Assembly: GCA_933228895.1 (NCBI GenBank)
Contig: OW121856.1
Coordinates: forward strand, 113,001,163 to 113,065,162
Source of the DNA: Platycnemis pennipes
Lineage: Eukaryota > Arthropoda > Insecta > Odonata > Platycnemididae
Reading direction: 5' to 3'
Length of the DNA: 64,000 nt
Shown here: piece after piece, positions 46,239 to 56,452 of the stretch
How the letters are laid out: every line of letters starts with the position of its first letter
Numbering within the stretch: the stretch's first letter is position 1
Translations under genes and position numbers: made by a program
Notes under the pieces: model-generated
Database searches by the model: none
What the model was told of the DNA's origin: nothing
Seen by the model: only the letters and a program-made list of their open reading frames with translations

Positions 46239-47741
46239 TACCCTATTTACTCGTGTAAACCGCGCCCTCGTGTATCCCGCGCACCCCTATTTTCGGGCAG
46301 GCTTGTGAGGAAAAAATTATTTCTATCGAAAAAAAAATTTTCCCTTGAGTCTGCATCATTTTGTCTTAACATGAACGCACGTTCTTTAATAGAAATGCTG
46401 TGCCTAAATTACGTGTACGTCTTTCTCATTAATTGATTGAATTACGTGTTATTATCGCCACGATTGTCATCAATGCACGGCCTCTCTTACTGTGCATCTG
46501 TTTCTCGTAGCATCTCACAGTAATCACAGTTACATACGATCACATCATCCAGCTATAAAAATGGCATTTGTTCAAAATAACATCTAACTGAAATAATTGC
46601 AAAAATATATACAATTTCAACCCGTGATTACTCTATTATTACGGAAATCCGTTGGCATATCAACAAATAAAAGCCAAACGCCATCCGTACCTGATAGCGG
46701 TGATCTCGTCTGCTCTCTGCGTAGTAGCTGTGGACTGGCATTATTTAACAACACTGGAAAGTCTTGGGAACACACGGAAAAAACTAAGCTCAATGTAATA
46801 ACAATCATAATTCTTATACAACTAAAGAAAAACACATTCCCGGAAATATAATCATAAATCACTAATGAATATTCATATCATAACAGTTCTCATTCTTAGT
46901 TTTCGTCACTGCTAGATTCAGATGCACCATATTTCCTTCATGGAGCTCGATTTCCTATTTTTTTCGGCATCGCTTATAATATGTAGTTTTATACTCACAA
47001 GAAACTATCGAAATTTCACATCAGAATTCATTTTAGGGTGAATAGCAAATTATTTTAAAATGCTAAATGATCGATTCGTACGCGTTTACTACTCTCATGC
47101 TTGGAGCGGATAGCACGGAAGAAGGCATAATCTCTGAGCATACGACTATTACCACCACGTAACAAATTTTTTGTCGTGTCTTTGCAATATAAATTTAATG
47201 TGTACGCAAAAGGAGCTATGTATTACGTAAAAATGTTGCTACAGATACGTGATCCCGAAACAAACTCCGCTTACGATTTTGAAAATACATAAAACCCGTT
47301 GCAGCAGCTTACAGGATACAGTATATTTAAATACATATCAGTGCTACAATGTGTTGTCCTACTTACGATCTATACACGATAAATCTATTGCTTTGACAAA
47401 TGGTGTTTCTGATCTAGCGTTTCTTCCAGTACCGTTGTACGCTTAGACTTTGTTAAATGCAGATTTTTATTTTTTATTACATACTTCGAAATTTCAGAAT
47501 ACTTTACAATGTACGATTTACTACTAGACCATGCTGCGAAGACTAGTATACCACTACTACTAGACTACTAACCATACTACTAGACATAATGCGAAACTTA
47601 GGAGAAAAAACAACAGGAATCTGAGGAAAAATGGTGCGCGGCTTACACGAAATCTGGAGGATTCGTGTAAGCCACGCACCCCCATTTTTTCTCGGGCGTT
47701 TCGGGAAAAAAGGTGCGCGGCTCACACGCGTAAATATGGTA
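46239..47741. mobile_element. 1.5-kb TIR element, ends TACC.TATTTAC.CGTG
   Basis: The left end TACCCTATTTACTCGTG and right end (inverted) TACCATATTTACGCGTG are flanked by TA (46237-46238 and 47742-47743). Subterminal GCGCGGCTTACACG-type repeats occur at both ends. No transposase is seen. An inverted, truncated second copy at 60990-61355 matches the left 270 bp, including the end. The superfamily is not determined. Confidence 0.8.
47634..47679. repeat. 18-bp-stem hairpin
   Basis: GTGCGCGGCTTACACGAA and TTCGTGTAAGCCACGCAC are inverted with one mismatch around a 10-bp loop. They lie near the right end of the TIR element 46239-47741 and appear to be extra copies of its terminal sequence. Confidence 0.8.
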
Positions 47742-47743
47742 TA

Positions 47744-49423
47744 TGTACAACCACGGGTCAATGAAGTGAGCAAAAATATAATTTTTAATACCTATCTTAA
47801 TAATATCTGTTCGCCATTCACCCAAATCACCCACAATATTGGCTAAACAAGAGTTGAATTCTTAGGGAATGACTGTGGAGTGGTTATTTCAATATCATTG
47901 GTAATAACAAGAGTTTGTTGTAGCAAGTGGTTTTTTTAGCTCCTGAAAGCCCTCATTATACAGAGGCTGTACAACCATAACTGGCTAGAAAGTGTCTATC
48001 TGCACCACTGTCAACAGTGCACTCAGAGAAGCTGTTCTCTGCATGGATGGCAATATTTGTGATAAAATGAGAAATCTGCTTGATCCGAAATGTGTTAAAA
48101 TAACTTTTTTTTACTTGAAGCAATAAAATGATACTTGTTGTTGTAGTGTTTAATTCAATTATATCTGTAAAATTTATTTTAGATTTCAGAATAAAATATA
48201 ATATTTTAAAAAATAAAGATTGGGCTTTGAAATTATACTTAGGTTTCAAGGAAATGGTAACATTTAGATTTTAGATAAAATTTAGGATTAAAGGTAAAAA
48301 TAAGATTCAGATTCAAAATGAAATTCAAGATTTGAGGGTGAATTTGAGATTCGGATTTAAGATTCAGATTCAAGAAAAACTGGATTTGACCCATCTTTAG
48401 TTTTGAGTTAACTGGAGGAAGATTTGGGTGGAGTTCTTGAACTGCTCAATGCAATAATAAGACCTAAGGAAAAAGCACAACTACATACGTATTTGTATGC
48501 TGTTGGGTTGGTGGTAATTTGGGGAGGAACAGGAATGAGGCTGGGTTTGGAGAGTGATGATGTGGCATTTTGAGTTCAGTAAGGATTGGACATGCACTGC
48601 ATTTGGTTCAGATGCAATAATCATTTTGCAAAAATATAATATTTCAGGGGTTATAGATGTCAGTGGCTGTATTCGACTTCAAATGCCCCCACTGACTCAT
48701 GTGCAAGAGGTGTGGCAGGTGCAAACGCCAGGAAGGCATGTGTATCACAATGCATGAGTTTGAAACAAGAGTTTGCGCAAGCATTTGGGCGTGCAACTGG
48801 ACAAGAGGAAATAACATTGTATGCACGGACTGTGTGGGGCATGAAGCACAGAGTAAACAAGTTTGGCACTTCAAAGCTGTGCACGTTCATCAAAATCCAA
48901 CGCACTATTAGCGTTTACATAACTAATTTGGAATAGTCATGGTGTTATTTGTCCTCATTCTCAGCATCACTATAATTGAGTTGCACATTGAGTTGCACTC
49001 TCTGATGTCGTCCTGATTGCTCAGCGCATGTGACTCGTGTTGGGATTGGGTAGTGAACCAAGAGAGTAGCTAAGGTTACAGTAAGTGCCACTGGCAGGCA
49101 GTGAGCATACCGATTGTACGAAAAGCTCCTACGACACGACTGATACCGGTATAATCACACAGCCACACTTCAATTCAGATATTGATTGAATGCACGTGGC
49201 AATGCCTCTCTACTGGCATGGGTGCAGACTGGAAAACCCCCAGATGAGTTACCACTCAAAAGAGTAATGATGAAGCAGAAGTCAATTATCAGCCTTAATA
49301 ATACTATACTTGACCTTATTCTGTTTAAATATTTGATTTGGATTCATTTGTGTTGTTTTTGTTGATGAGTTTTTCTTATCCAAACAAGATGAGGTCCTTA
49401 AGCTTTGTGTGCATTGTGTGCAG
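47744..49423. other. Intron stretch with a hAT-like right end
   Basis: GATTTGACCCATCTTTA ends at 48399 and resembles an inverted hAT terminus, preceded by degenerate GATTCAGATT repeats from 48250. The remainder, including GC-richer 48640-48910, has open frames on both strands but no domain I recognise. The last 20 bp are the acceptor of the next Pol I exon. Confidence 0.45.
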
Positions 49424-49644
49424 GTCATTGAGAAGAAGGAGGGTCTATTCCGCATGCACATGATGGGCAAGAGGGTCAACTACGCAGCGCGCACAGTCAT
49501 CACGCCCGACCCGAACATAGATGTGGACGAGATAGGGGTGCCAAAGGCATTTGCCCTCAAACTTACGTATCCAGTGCGCGTGACCCCGTGGAACGCCGAG
49601 GAGATGCGTGCTGTCATCATCAATGGCCCCAGGAAATACCCTGG
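49424..49644 (+). CDS. POLR1A: RNA polymerase I largest subunit, exon with KKEGLFR and KRVNYAART blocks
   Basis: This 221-bp exon has acceptor GCATTGTGTGCAG and donor GTGAGT. The peptide runs [17 protein letters not shown], then [13 protein letters not shown], then [20 protein letters not shown], and ends INGPRKYPG. These are among the most conserved blocks of multisubunit RNA polymerase largest subunits (KEGR.R....GKRVDFSAR.VI.PDP), in their Pol I version. This region lines the DNA-RNA hybrid channel near the active centre. The exon ends two bases into a Gly codon that the next exon completes. Confidence 0.97.
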
Positions 49645-51132
49645 GTGAGTGCTTCTTTTTGAAAGATTGCTCCTCAGGTTTGCCGTCAACAAATTGGTAA
49701 TTGAATGGAATTGGAATATGAAAAAAATACTTTCCAAAACTAGAATGGGGTAACGTGCAGAATGAAATGTGTGATCGCTCCTCAGTGTGACCTGAGGTTG
49801 GCTGAGGACTCTCTGCCCTCCATATCAGGGATGTCACAGTGGAATGAACTCTACCTTGCTCCACACTCTTTACCTTGCTGCACACTTGTGTTTGCAATCA
49901 CAGAAGTTTTGACCAGAAGTGGAATTCATACTTGAAGCAATTCAATTTAGAAATGATGTCATGTTGTTGCCCTAATTCTTTGTGGATGGTTCCGCAATGT
50001 GCAGTGCTTGGAATATTATTTCTTCGGAGGTTCCTTCTGTGTCTGTCCATGTTGTGGGGACAACAGTTTCACTTGCAGCTAGCGTATTTAGGTCCAAGGT
50101 GTTTAATGCAAATTTCTGACCGCCTTACATCCATGTCCAAGTCTCTAATTCTGCCCTATGATTGGCCATTAGATAGATGATTCTCGCTGGGGTTTTGACT
50201 CTGTACTTTTGAAAATGTCGTTTGCATAGGGAAGCACATAGCTTTCTTCTCTTGTTGGTGTTCTTTGTGGTTTAAATGGCCTCTTGTATGAACCTGGGGA
50301 AATAGAGTTTTTTTTCTTGGATGAGTGTGGCTTCTGTTGTCTCTACAGTGTGGACAGATGTTGAAGGAACCCTGAAAGAAATAATGTATCATATTATCGT
50401 TATTAATTGAAAAGTAAAAAATTTCGTTGACCAAAAGACAAGGCAGCCTACTGGTGCTGGCTGGTCAAATGACGTCGGCATGAAGGGACACTCTCCTCAC
50501 CCTCCTGCTAGATGGTGCTGTGAACAGTGAAGAAGTCTTAAAAAGTCTTTGAAGTAGCAGAGGGTTTTAGGAAGACTACAATTAATACCATGCTCAAATG
50601 CGAAGACTTAGAATTTTGAGAGGAAATCATTAATACATGTTTACTAGAGTTTAGAGATTCTGAAATACAATTTGAGTACAGGTAAAGAATATTTCCTATG
50701 CTCTCTCTCTATGACATAAACTACAATGTTGCATATGTCAGAGCAGCAAAAGGCTTTCCTGCCATTCCTGAGCTTTTTCCAAGTGAACTTAAAATGAACA
50801 TTTAATTTTGTAGTAAACTGAGATTTTTACGCCCAAATTACTTTATATAATGAAAATTAATGGTGGGTCATATATCAAATTTAAGGAATTCTGTTTTCTT
50901 TGATGAAAGAATTCACACAATTGTGTCCAAAATTGTCCATGGTCTAATACAAGGTTCTTCAATTTACTGACTGAGAGAAGGTTCTGCATTCTGAAAAATT
51001 GTAAAATCTAATTTAAACTACTGTAAGTGCACAAATAGCTCTCATGAATCAAACTTGGCCCTTTATGAAAATAGGAACAGTTGTTCAGGGTAAAGGTAGT
51101 TGTTTCAGGCTTGATTTGGTGGAATATCATAG
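49645..51132. other. Intron stretch, nothing recognised
   Basis: No coding homology, terminal repeats or tandem repeats that I can support. A frame opposite the preceding exon (49897-49445) is an antisense shadow. Confidence 0.5.
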
Positions 51133-51179
51133 CGAAAGAAAAAATGGCAATTTTCCACAAGAATAAAGATATTTAATTT

Positions 51180-51210
51180 GACCGGTTTCAGTGTACAACA
51201 CCATCGTCAG
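51180..51210 (-). ncRNA. Hammerhead-ribozyme-like motif, left arm
   Basis: This is the inverted twin of the right-arm motif: CTGACGA, T, GGTGT-TGT-ACACT, GAAA, CCGGTC on the minus strand. One change (C to T) weakens the base pair of stem II next to GAAA. All other core positions are the same. Confidence 0.55.
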
Positions 51211-51858
51211 GTGAAAATTAAATCTCAAACATCGGTATATATACAATTTGCAGTGAGGGAAGGGAAAGGTTGAAAGGGGGGGGGGGGGTAGGTGGAGGGG
51301 AAGTATGGAGGGGTTGGAGGGAACAAGGGTTGGGAATTGAGAAGGGGGTGAAAGGTGGTGGGTGTTGATGGGTAAAACCAAGCAATATGGCGACCTGGGG
51401 ATGGCCCAGGTCGTAAAGGGTCTTCGGGAAGTCCGTGTGCAGAGATCCCGTGAAGTCCACTTTGGAAGGGGTGAAGCGGTCCGGGCGTTGGCATCCCCCG
51501 GAGCGTCGGTTTCTTCGTGTTAAGGGGGATTAGCTCCTTGGGGTTCCTGGTGTATTCTTCCAGATAGTATGAGGGCGGGGGGGGAAGTGGGCGGCTGGGG
51601 GTCCGGTGCTTAGGGTTGCGGCAGCCCTTCTGAAGAGTGTCCGACTCGTGGGAAGGTGATGGAGAGGAGGGGGGAGGGGGACGAAAGAAATTGAACGTCC
51701 CACCCACCACCTTTCACCCCCTTCTCAATTCCCAACCCTTGTTCCCTCCAACCCCTCCATACTTCCCCTCCACCTAACCCCCCCCCCCCCCCCTTTCAAC
51801 CTTTCCCTTCCCTCACTGCAAATTGTATATATACCGATGTTTGAGATTTAATTTTCAC

Positions 51859-51889
51859 CTGACGATGGTGTTGTACACCGAAACCGGTC
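51859..51889 (+). ncRNA. Hammerhead-ribozyme-like motif, right arm
   Basis: In order: CTGACGA (fits CUGANGA), one unpaired T, stem II GGTGT-TGT-ACACC (5 perfect pairs), GAAA, then CCGG and TC, a minimal stem III ending in a possible cleavage site. ATTTAATTT upstream (51847-51855) can pair with AAATTAAAT downstream (51890-51898) as stem I, but four bases (TCAC) separate it from the CTGA box. All core positions are kept, so this is the best such motif in the window. Activity is not shown. Confidence 0.6.
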
Positions 51890-52296
51890 AAATTAAATAT
51901 CTTTATTCTTGTGGAAAATTGCCATTTTTTCTTTCGAGTTGTTCAGGGTTTCTAAGGCTGCTGCAAACATGATGCAGTCAACAGTAGAGATGTGTGAATA
52001 ATACCCTTAAATGCCTTGAAAGTCTGGTAGGCCCGAGAAAAAATATCTAATGCTCTCAAATATGGACAAAAAAAATTCTTTCTGTCCACTCATGTAAAGG
52101 GCTGCTTGTGTTTTAGCTGCTCTCTGATAGGTTGTTTCTCGGAGGATTCTTTTCCAAGAGTTATGGAGAGGGTCTTTATAGTGTCACTTTTCTATTATTC
52201 TCGCCTCTTTGAAGTAAACGGGGTCAAAAAAGATTCCCCAGGCTAATTTAGTAGCAGTAGTATAATATTTGTGTACTGGGCGTGTTGTGGTTGCAG

Positions 52297-52423
52297 GGCC
52301 AACATGGTTCAGAATGACGACGGCACCATAAGCAAGTTGAAGGCGGAGGATGAGGGGCAAAGGAGGGGGGTGGCCAAGAGGCTGCTCACTCCCGAGAAGA
52401 CTCTGGCGCCAGGCCTCAAAGTG
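52297..52423 (+). CDS. POLR1A: RNA polymerase I largest subunit, exon with LLTPEKT block
   Basis: The 127-bp exon follows acceptor GTTGTGGTTGCAG and ends at donor GTGAGT. The first G completes Gly from the previous exon, giving PGANMVQNDDGT, then RRGVAKRLLTPE and LAPGLKV. This matches the RPA1 stretch PGAS.V...DG......R...AK.LLTP between the channel block and the catalytic block. It leaves in phase 0. The adjacent coding homology downstream in this intron is a piggyBac remnant and not part of the gene. Confidence 0.95.
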
Positions 52424-52699
52424 GTGAGTGCTGCACCCTAGTGGTGTGCCAAGCGAGTTTCCAACCAAAGCCCATTGCTCTGTGCGTGAACAGAAGGCAG
52501 TGACATCATTGCATCACAGTTCATGTTCATAGAGGTTTGACATTTCACTGGCTGGCCAACAGTGACTTACCTCCTTGCTTCCTTAAGAGTAATCGCTCAA
52601 GATGGCTGCCTCTCGCTCTCACCTCTTGTCTATAAAACACCTCTTGTAATGAAATCACCAACCATGCTAACCATACGTTTTTGCTGCCATCACCAACTA

Positions 52700-54440
52700 A
52701 TTGTTTGTCAATATTAAGGTGGCTGCAGCAATTTTTTATTTTTATTTTATAGATTTGTGTAAAACGTTATATATTTTTGATAATTTGTCTCATATCCCAA
52801 GTTGTGAAGGAACTGATGTAAGTTCTGAGGAAAACGATAGTGAAATGCCAAGTAGTGATGAAGATATGATAATCACCAAGAAAACTGTTTGTGCTTTACC
52901 TTTGGAGTATTCCAGTGATTCTGAAGTTGATGGCAGTAATAATGTGGCTAACACGACGAGTGTTTATGTTTAATTTTGGTCGTACAATGACATTATTCCT
53001 GCTTTAGAAACATTTGCTGGCACACAAGGTGTGAAGATTACTCCATATAGTAATCCAAAAAATGTGAGTGACGTAGTTAGTTTGTTTACTGGGGATGACC
53101 TCTTTTCGATGATGGTGGAGGAATCAAATAGTTATCATGAGCAAAATGCTCATAGATACAAAGAATCACCTAAAAGTTTGAAGTGGCACGAGATAACCAT
53201 TGGAGAAAGGAAAACATTTTTAGGATTGATTACTGGGCACTACACCCTCTTAACAGAAACTCCTGTACTCCTGTATAAAGGTAATGAGTAGAAACAGGTT
53301 CTGGCAAATATGGCAGGCATGGCATTTTTCAAATAATGAAGACATCCCAGAAAATGCTAGTAGGATATTCAAGGTTTTTACCTGTTTTGAACTTCCTTCT
53401 GAAGAAATTTGCAAGCGTCTACAAACCAGGCAGGAACTGTCACTTGATGAGGGCATGATACCATGGCGAGGGCGTCTATCTTTTCGTGCATACAACCCTG
53501 CCAAGCTGACAAAATACGGAATATTGGTGCGAATGGTATGTGAAGCGATCACTGGATACATTGGCAATTTGCAAATTTACACCGGTGAGGGCAATAAGTT
53601 GGAAGATACAATTTTGTCAGTTTTAGGGCCAAATGCAAGTTTGTGGCTCCATGTTTACAATTATCATAATAGTTTAGGCATTGCGGAAAAACTTGTACAA
53701 AACAGAACTAGAATCTGTGGCACAATCAGATTAAGTAGAGGCATTGTCCTGAATGTCTAAAATCCGTGAAACTAGAGAAAGGTGAGTCAGCCTTCCGAAG
53801 AAGAAAAGATGTTCTCGTGCAAATTTGGAAAGACAAGTGGAAAGTTCGCATGATTTCCACCATTCATTCTTTGCGGCTCCTAAAATCTGAGAAGAAGGAC
53901 AGAAAAAGTGGAGAGAGAATATCAAAGCCTGAGTCCGTGTTGGAATACAATTAGTGTATGATGGGAGTAGATCGTGCAGACCAATATCTGTCCTATTGCA
54001 CAACAATGAGAAAGACCAGGAAGTGGTCAAATAAGACAGTGCTCTATTTGTTGATTGTGCCCTAGGTATTCAATTATTTTAGGGTTTGTGTTGAGCTCAA
54101 TGGAAAACAAAGTGTGTATAAGAAATTCCTGCACGAAGTTGCGAGAAACTGGGTGAGTCGCACGGATGCAGAGGAGCCCATGTCAGCCGACACACGAGAG
54201 AAAACCATTCACATTTCTCCTGCAAGGCCTGCACCTAAGATGGACCCGCCTGGAGGACTTTCAGTGGACGTGAAGAAGAATGAAATAGAGAAAATAGTTG
54301 GTGCTGCGATTGAGAAAGATCCTCGTAGAGCATGTAGAGGATGTGCAACCAATAAAAGAGGAGTGAAACCCACTTTACTTGTGGATTGTGTTGTGTTCCA
54401 CTCCACAGAGGGACATGTTTTGAGCAATATCACACTTTGA
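52700..54440 (+). pseudogene. piggyBac transposase, inactivated
   Basis: The + strand pieces follow the family order. N-terminal acidic region (52800-52960); LFSMMVEESNSYHEQNA and RKTFLGLITGHY (53031-53291); MSRNRFWQIWQAWHFSNNED (53284 on), with the first catalytic Asp in LSLDEGMIPWRGR. The second catalytic Asp is lost: the usual V-D-N-Y-x-x-S block reads VYNYHNS. After a frameshift, MMGVDRADQYLSY (near 53958) holds the third Asp, and the C-terminal RRACRGCATNKRG resembles the Cys-rich tail. Two frameshifts and two in-frame stops (53952-53954 and about 54064) confirm inactivation. TTAA sites lie near both sides, but TIRs could not be matched. Confidence 0.92.
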
Positions 54441-54639
54441 TTGATTACTCTGGTATATAACCTCTATGAATTCAAAATTTCATTTAAAATATCCAGTAGT
54501 TCAGGTGTTATTATGTGTGTTTCATTTAATGCTTGTACCTTTCATGCGGAGAGATAAAAAATGGCCATGGGCTGGTAAATTCAAAGGGCAACCCGCACAC
54601 AAAGTGTTAATGATGGATCGCAATGGCTAAATTTGCGTA

Positions 54640-54800
54640 ATGACTGCTATAGTGTCCATTACAGTGGTGGCAGCTGCAATTCTACTGGAGAAATCTATGA
54701 TGATTTGGATTGCATGATCATGCGAGAGGAGTTTTCCGTTTTACATAGACGTCATGCGTATGATATCATTTGCACGATCGTTCTCAGTGTAAAATGGCCT
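54640..54800. mobile_element. Right-end fragment of an AGGCC-type MITE
   Basis: The sequence ends CAGTGTAAAATGGCCT at 54800 followed by TTA, as at the right end of the 44467-44660 MITE. An internal CGTTTTACATAGACG near 54738 resembles the TIR. No clear left end was found. Confidence 0.45.
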
Positions 54801-54803
54801 TTA

Positions 54804-56226
54804 CTAATATCTCGGTGCCACACCATCTAAAAAATTTACAAAAATTCATTTTAATATATAACTTCCAACTTAATCTTCAATACCACACCAAAAACTATCA
54901 ATAATGACCATGTCTTTGCTTCTGTGTTCCAATGTGTGACCAATTCTTTGCTTTGACAAGTCTCACCATGCTTTAAGTAAGGCAAAAATATAATATACAA
55001 TTCTTCCATTATACCCGCTAAGGCATATACAGTGGGTCCCATAGCATTTGTTTGGTTTAGTTGAAAAAAATTACAATGTAAACTAAATGACTTACGATGA
55101 TGCTCTCCTTGTTGATGATGCTATTCATTGTTGTTGACTGGCTGTAAGTGCATAGCAGCACCGTACTAGCCTTGGTGAGGTGATGCATATGTGTATAGAC
55201 AAGCTTGTTTACATTTTACAGGTTCGATATACTGACACTATGTACTGCAATATTGTCACTGGCCTGACAAAACTTCTTGGTGTCAAGCAGCAACAAAGGT
55301 GTTATAATTGCCTCAACAAACATGCGTAGCAGGTTACCAACCTGTACTGCATCAACATGCGTACTCATTTTCTCCCCCTTCTGCCTGTCTCCCCCTCTCA
55401 TTGTTCCCTCATTTGTTGCTGTTATCTCTGTAAATATATTTCAAGCACCTAGGATCAAAAGGAAAAAGAAATTCTAATTTCGGCATCTGAAACCATGGAT
55501 CTGGTTCAGGGTACGGATCAAAAAAATAAGGATTCGCCCATCCCTAAATGATACCAATATCATTTGTGTAAGTTCTTCCATTTGCAAATGGATGTGCAAA
55601 GTCAGTAATGTGTTTTGCATAACTCTTGATTTGGCTTGCATGCACTTTTGCATCAGACCAAATTATCAGTTGGGATTGCATTGATGATGAAGGACCATGA
55701 TAGATCCCCAGATATCTAAACTATGCAATTAAAGAATATAATAGAAGTAGAAAATTACAAATTGTTAATTTCAGAGAATGAACTGAATGTTGACATAATA
55801 AATGTTATAAATGCATTTCATGTTGATTGAAACAAAGATTTGCTTCAATTATTTTTGAGATATTTTATTGTTATACATACGTAAATTGACGAAAAAATGA
55901 AGGTGACAACTTAAAGTAATTTTTTTTCATTCAAATCTTGAAAATGTGGCAATGAGCCCTGAAAACCTTGAGCAGACCTGGAATGTTGGTTTTTCCCATG
56001 TTGGTAGACAGCCTGCTTGCTCTCATCCGCCATTTGCAGCCTCACAGGTCAGTTGTGTCATGAGTAACTCATTGAGTCTCAGTACTTGTTCCATCTATTT
56101 CCGTGCCTCCTTTCTATTTCAGCCTTCATTTCCTCATCTTTGATACCCATATTTACTTTGTTCATCTGTTGCTATCATTCCAGTTATTTTTTCTTCAGGT
56201 TATTGAATGAAGATATTTGTTTCCAG
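54804..56226. other. Intron stretch with a hAT-like right end
   Basis: GGATTCGCCCATCCCTA ends at 55546, the inverse of a TAGGGATGGGCGAATCC terminus. The matching left end is not identified. The remainder is AT-rich with no coding similarity, leading to a pyrimidine-rich acceptor before 56227. Confidence 0.45.
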
Positions 56227-56452
56227 GTTTTTCGTCACCTAAGAAACGGGGATGCGTTGCTGTTGAATCGGCAGCCGACGCTGCATCGGCCCAGCATAAT
56301 GGCGCATAGAGCAAGGATCCTCCCGACGGAAGAGAAGACGTTCCGGCTGCACTATGCCAACTGCAAATCTTACAATGCAGACTTTGATGGAGATGAAATG
56401 AATGCCCACTTCCCACAGAACGACCTTGCACGCAGTGAAGCCTACAATCTAG
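56227..56452 (+). CDS. POLR1A: RNA polymerase I largest subunit, catalytic exon ([10 protein letters not shown])
   Basis: The 226-bp exon has acceptor TATTTGTTTCCAG and donor GTGAGT. The peptide begins [20 protein letters not shown], continues with [10 protein letters not shown], and contains [16 protein letters not shown]. The three aspartates of DFDGD hold the catalytic magnesium in all cellular multisubunit RNA polymerases, and all are present. It ends EAYNL plus one base, consistent with the usual following Ala codon of the family. The rest of the protein (trigger loop, jaw, C-terminal clamp) is not found in the remaining 7.5 kb, so the next intron is longer than that. Confidence 0.98.

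Larger units (their letters stand above)
51133..51936. repeat. Long inverted repeat (arms 51133-51364 and 51701-51936)
   Basis: The left arm and the reverse complement of the right arm match almost base for base over about 232 bp, apart from length variation in a poly-G/poly-C run (51278-51288 and 51777-51794) and a few substitutions. The spacer is 336 bp, GC-rich, and unlike the arms. Outer boundaries are CGAAAGAAAAAATGGCAATT and its inverse. Each arm contains a hammerhead-like motif. The structure fits two Penelope-like termini in opposite orientation or a foldback element. It lies wholly in the intron between exons 49424-49644 and 52297-52423. Confidence 0.92.
15585..56452 (+). other. POLR1A: Gene span: RNA polymerase I largest subunit, internal exons 15585-56452
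   Basis: Seven + strand exons form one continuous frame with matching splice phases and consensus AG/GT borders. The deduced peptide, about 356 residues, aligns from memory with the middle-N-terminal part of RPA1 of animals, from just before the LRALW block to the catalytic [10 protein letters not shown] loop. It is Pol I rather than Pol II or III, as shown by the [10 protein letters not shown] and NAHFPQN blocks and the Pol I-type spacing. RPA1 forms the catalytic core and clamp of Pol I, which transcribes pre-rRNA in the nucleolus. Introns are about 5.0, 14.0, 8.1, 6.2, 2.7 and 3.8 kb. The first 200-250 residues and all residues after the active-site exon lie outside the recognised sequence. 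Confidence 0.93.

Noticed and set aside
49445..49897. 150-codon frame antisense to the Pol I exon
   Set aside because: A shadow of the conserved exon on the other strand; no similarity of its own.
51225..51710. Open frame of 161 codons, proline-rich, minus strand
   Set aside because: It lies across the poly-G tract, the left arm and the spacer of the inverted repeat; the Pro/Ser/His bias comes from C-rich DNA and there is no domain.
52580..54608. TTAA sites as exact piggyBac boundaries
   Set aside because: TTAA occurs at 52582 and about 54605, but the bases inside do not form matching inverted repeats, so the ends were left undefined.
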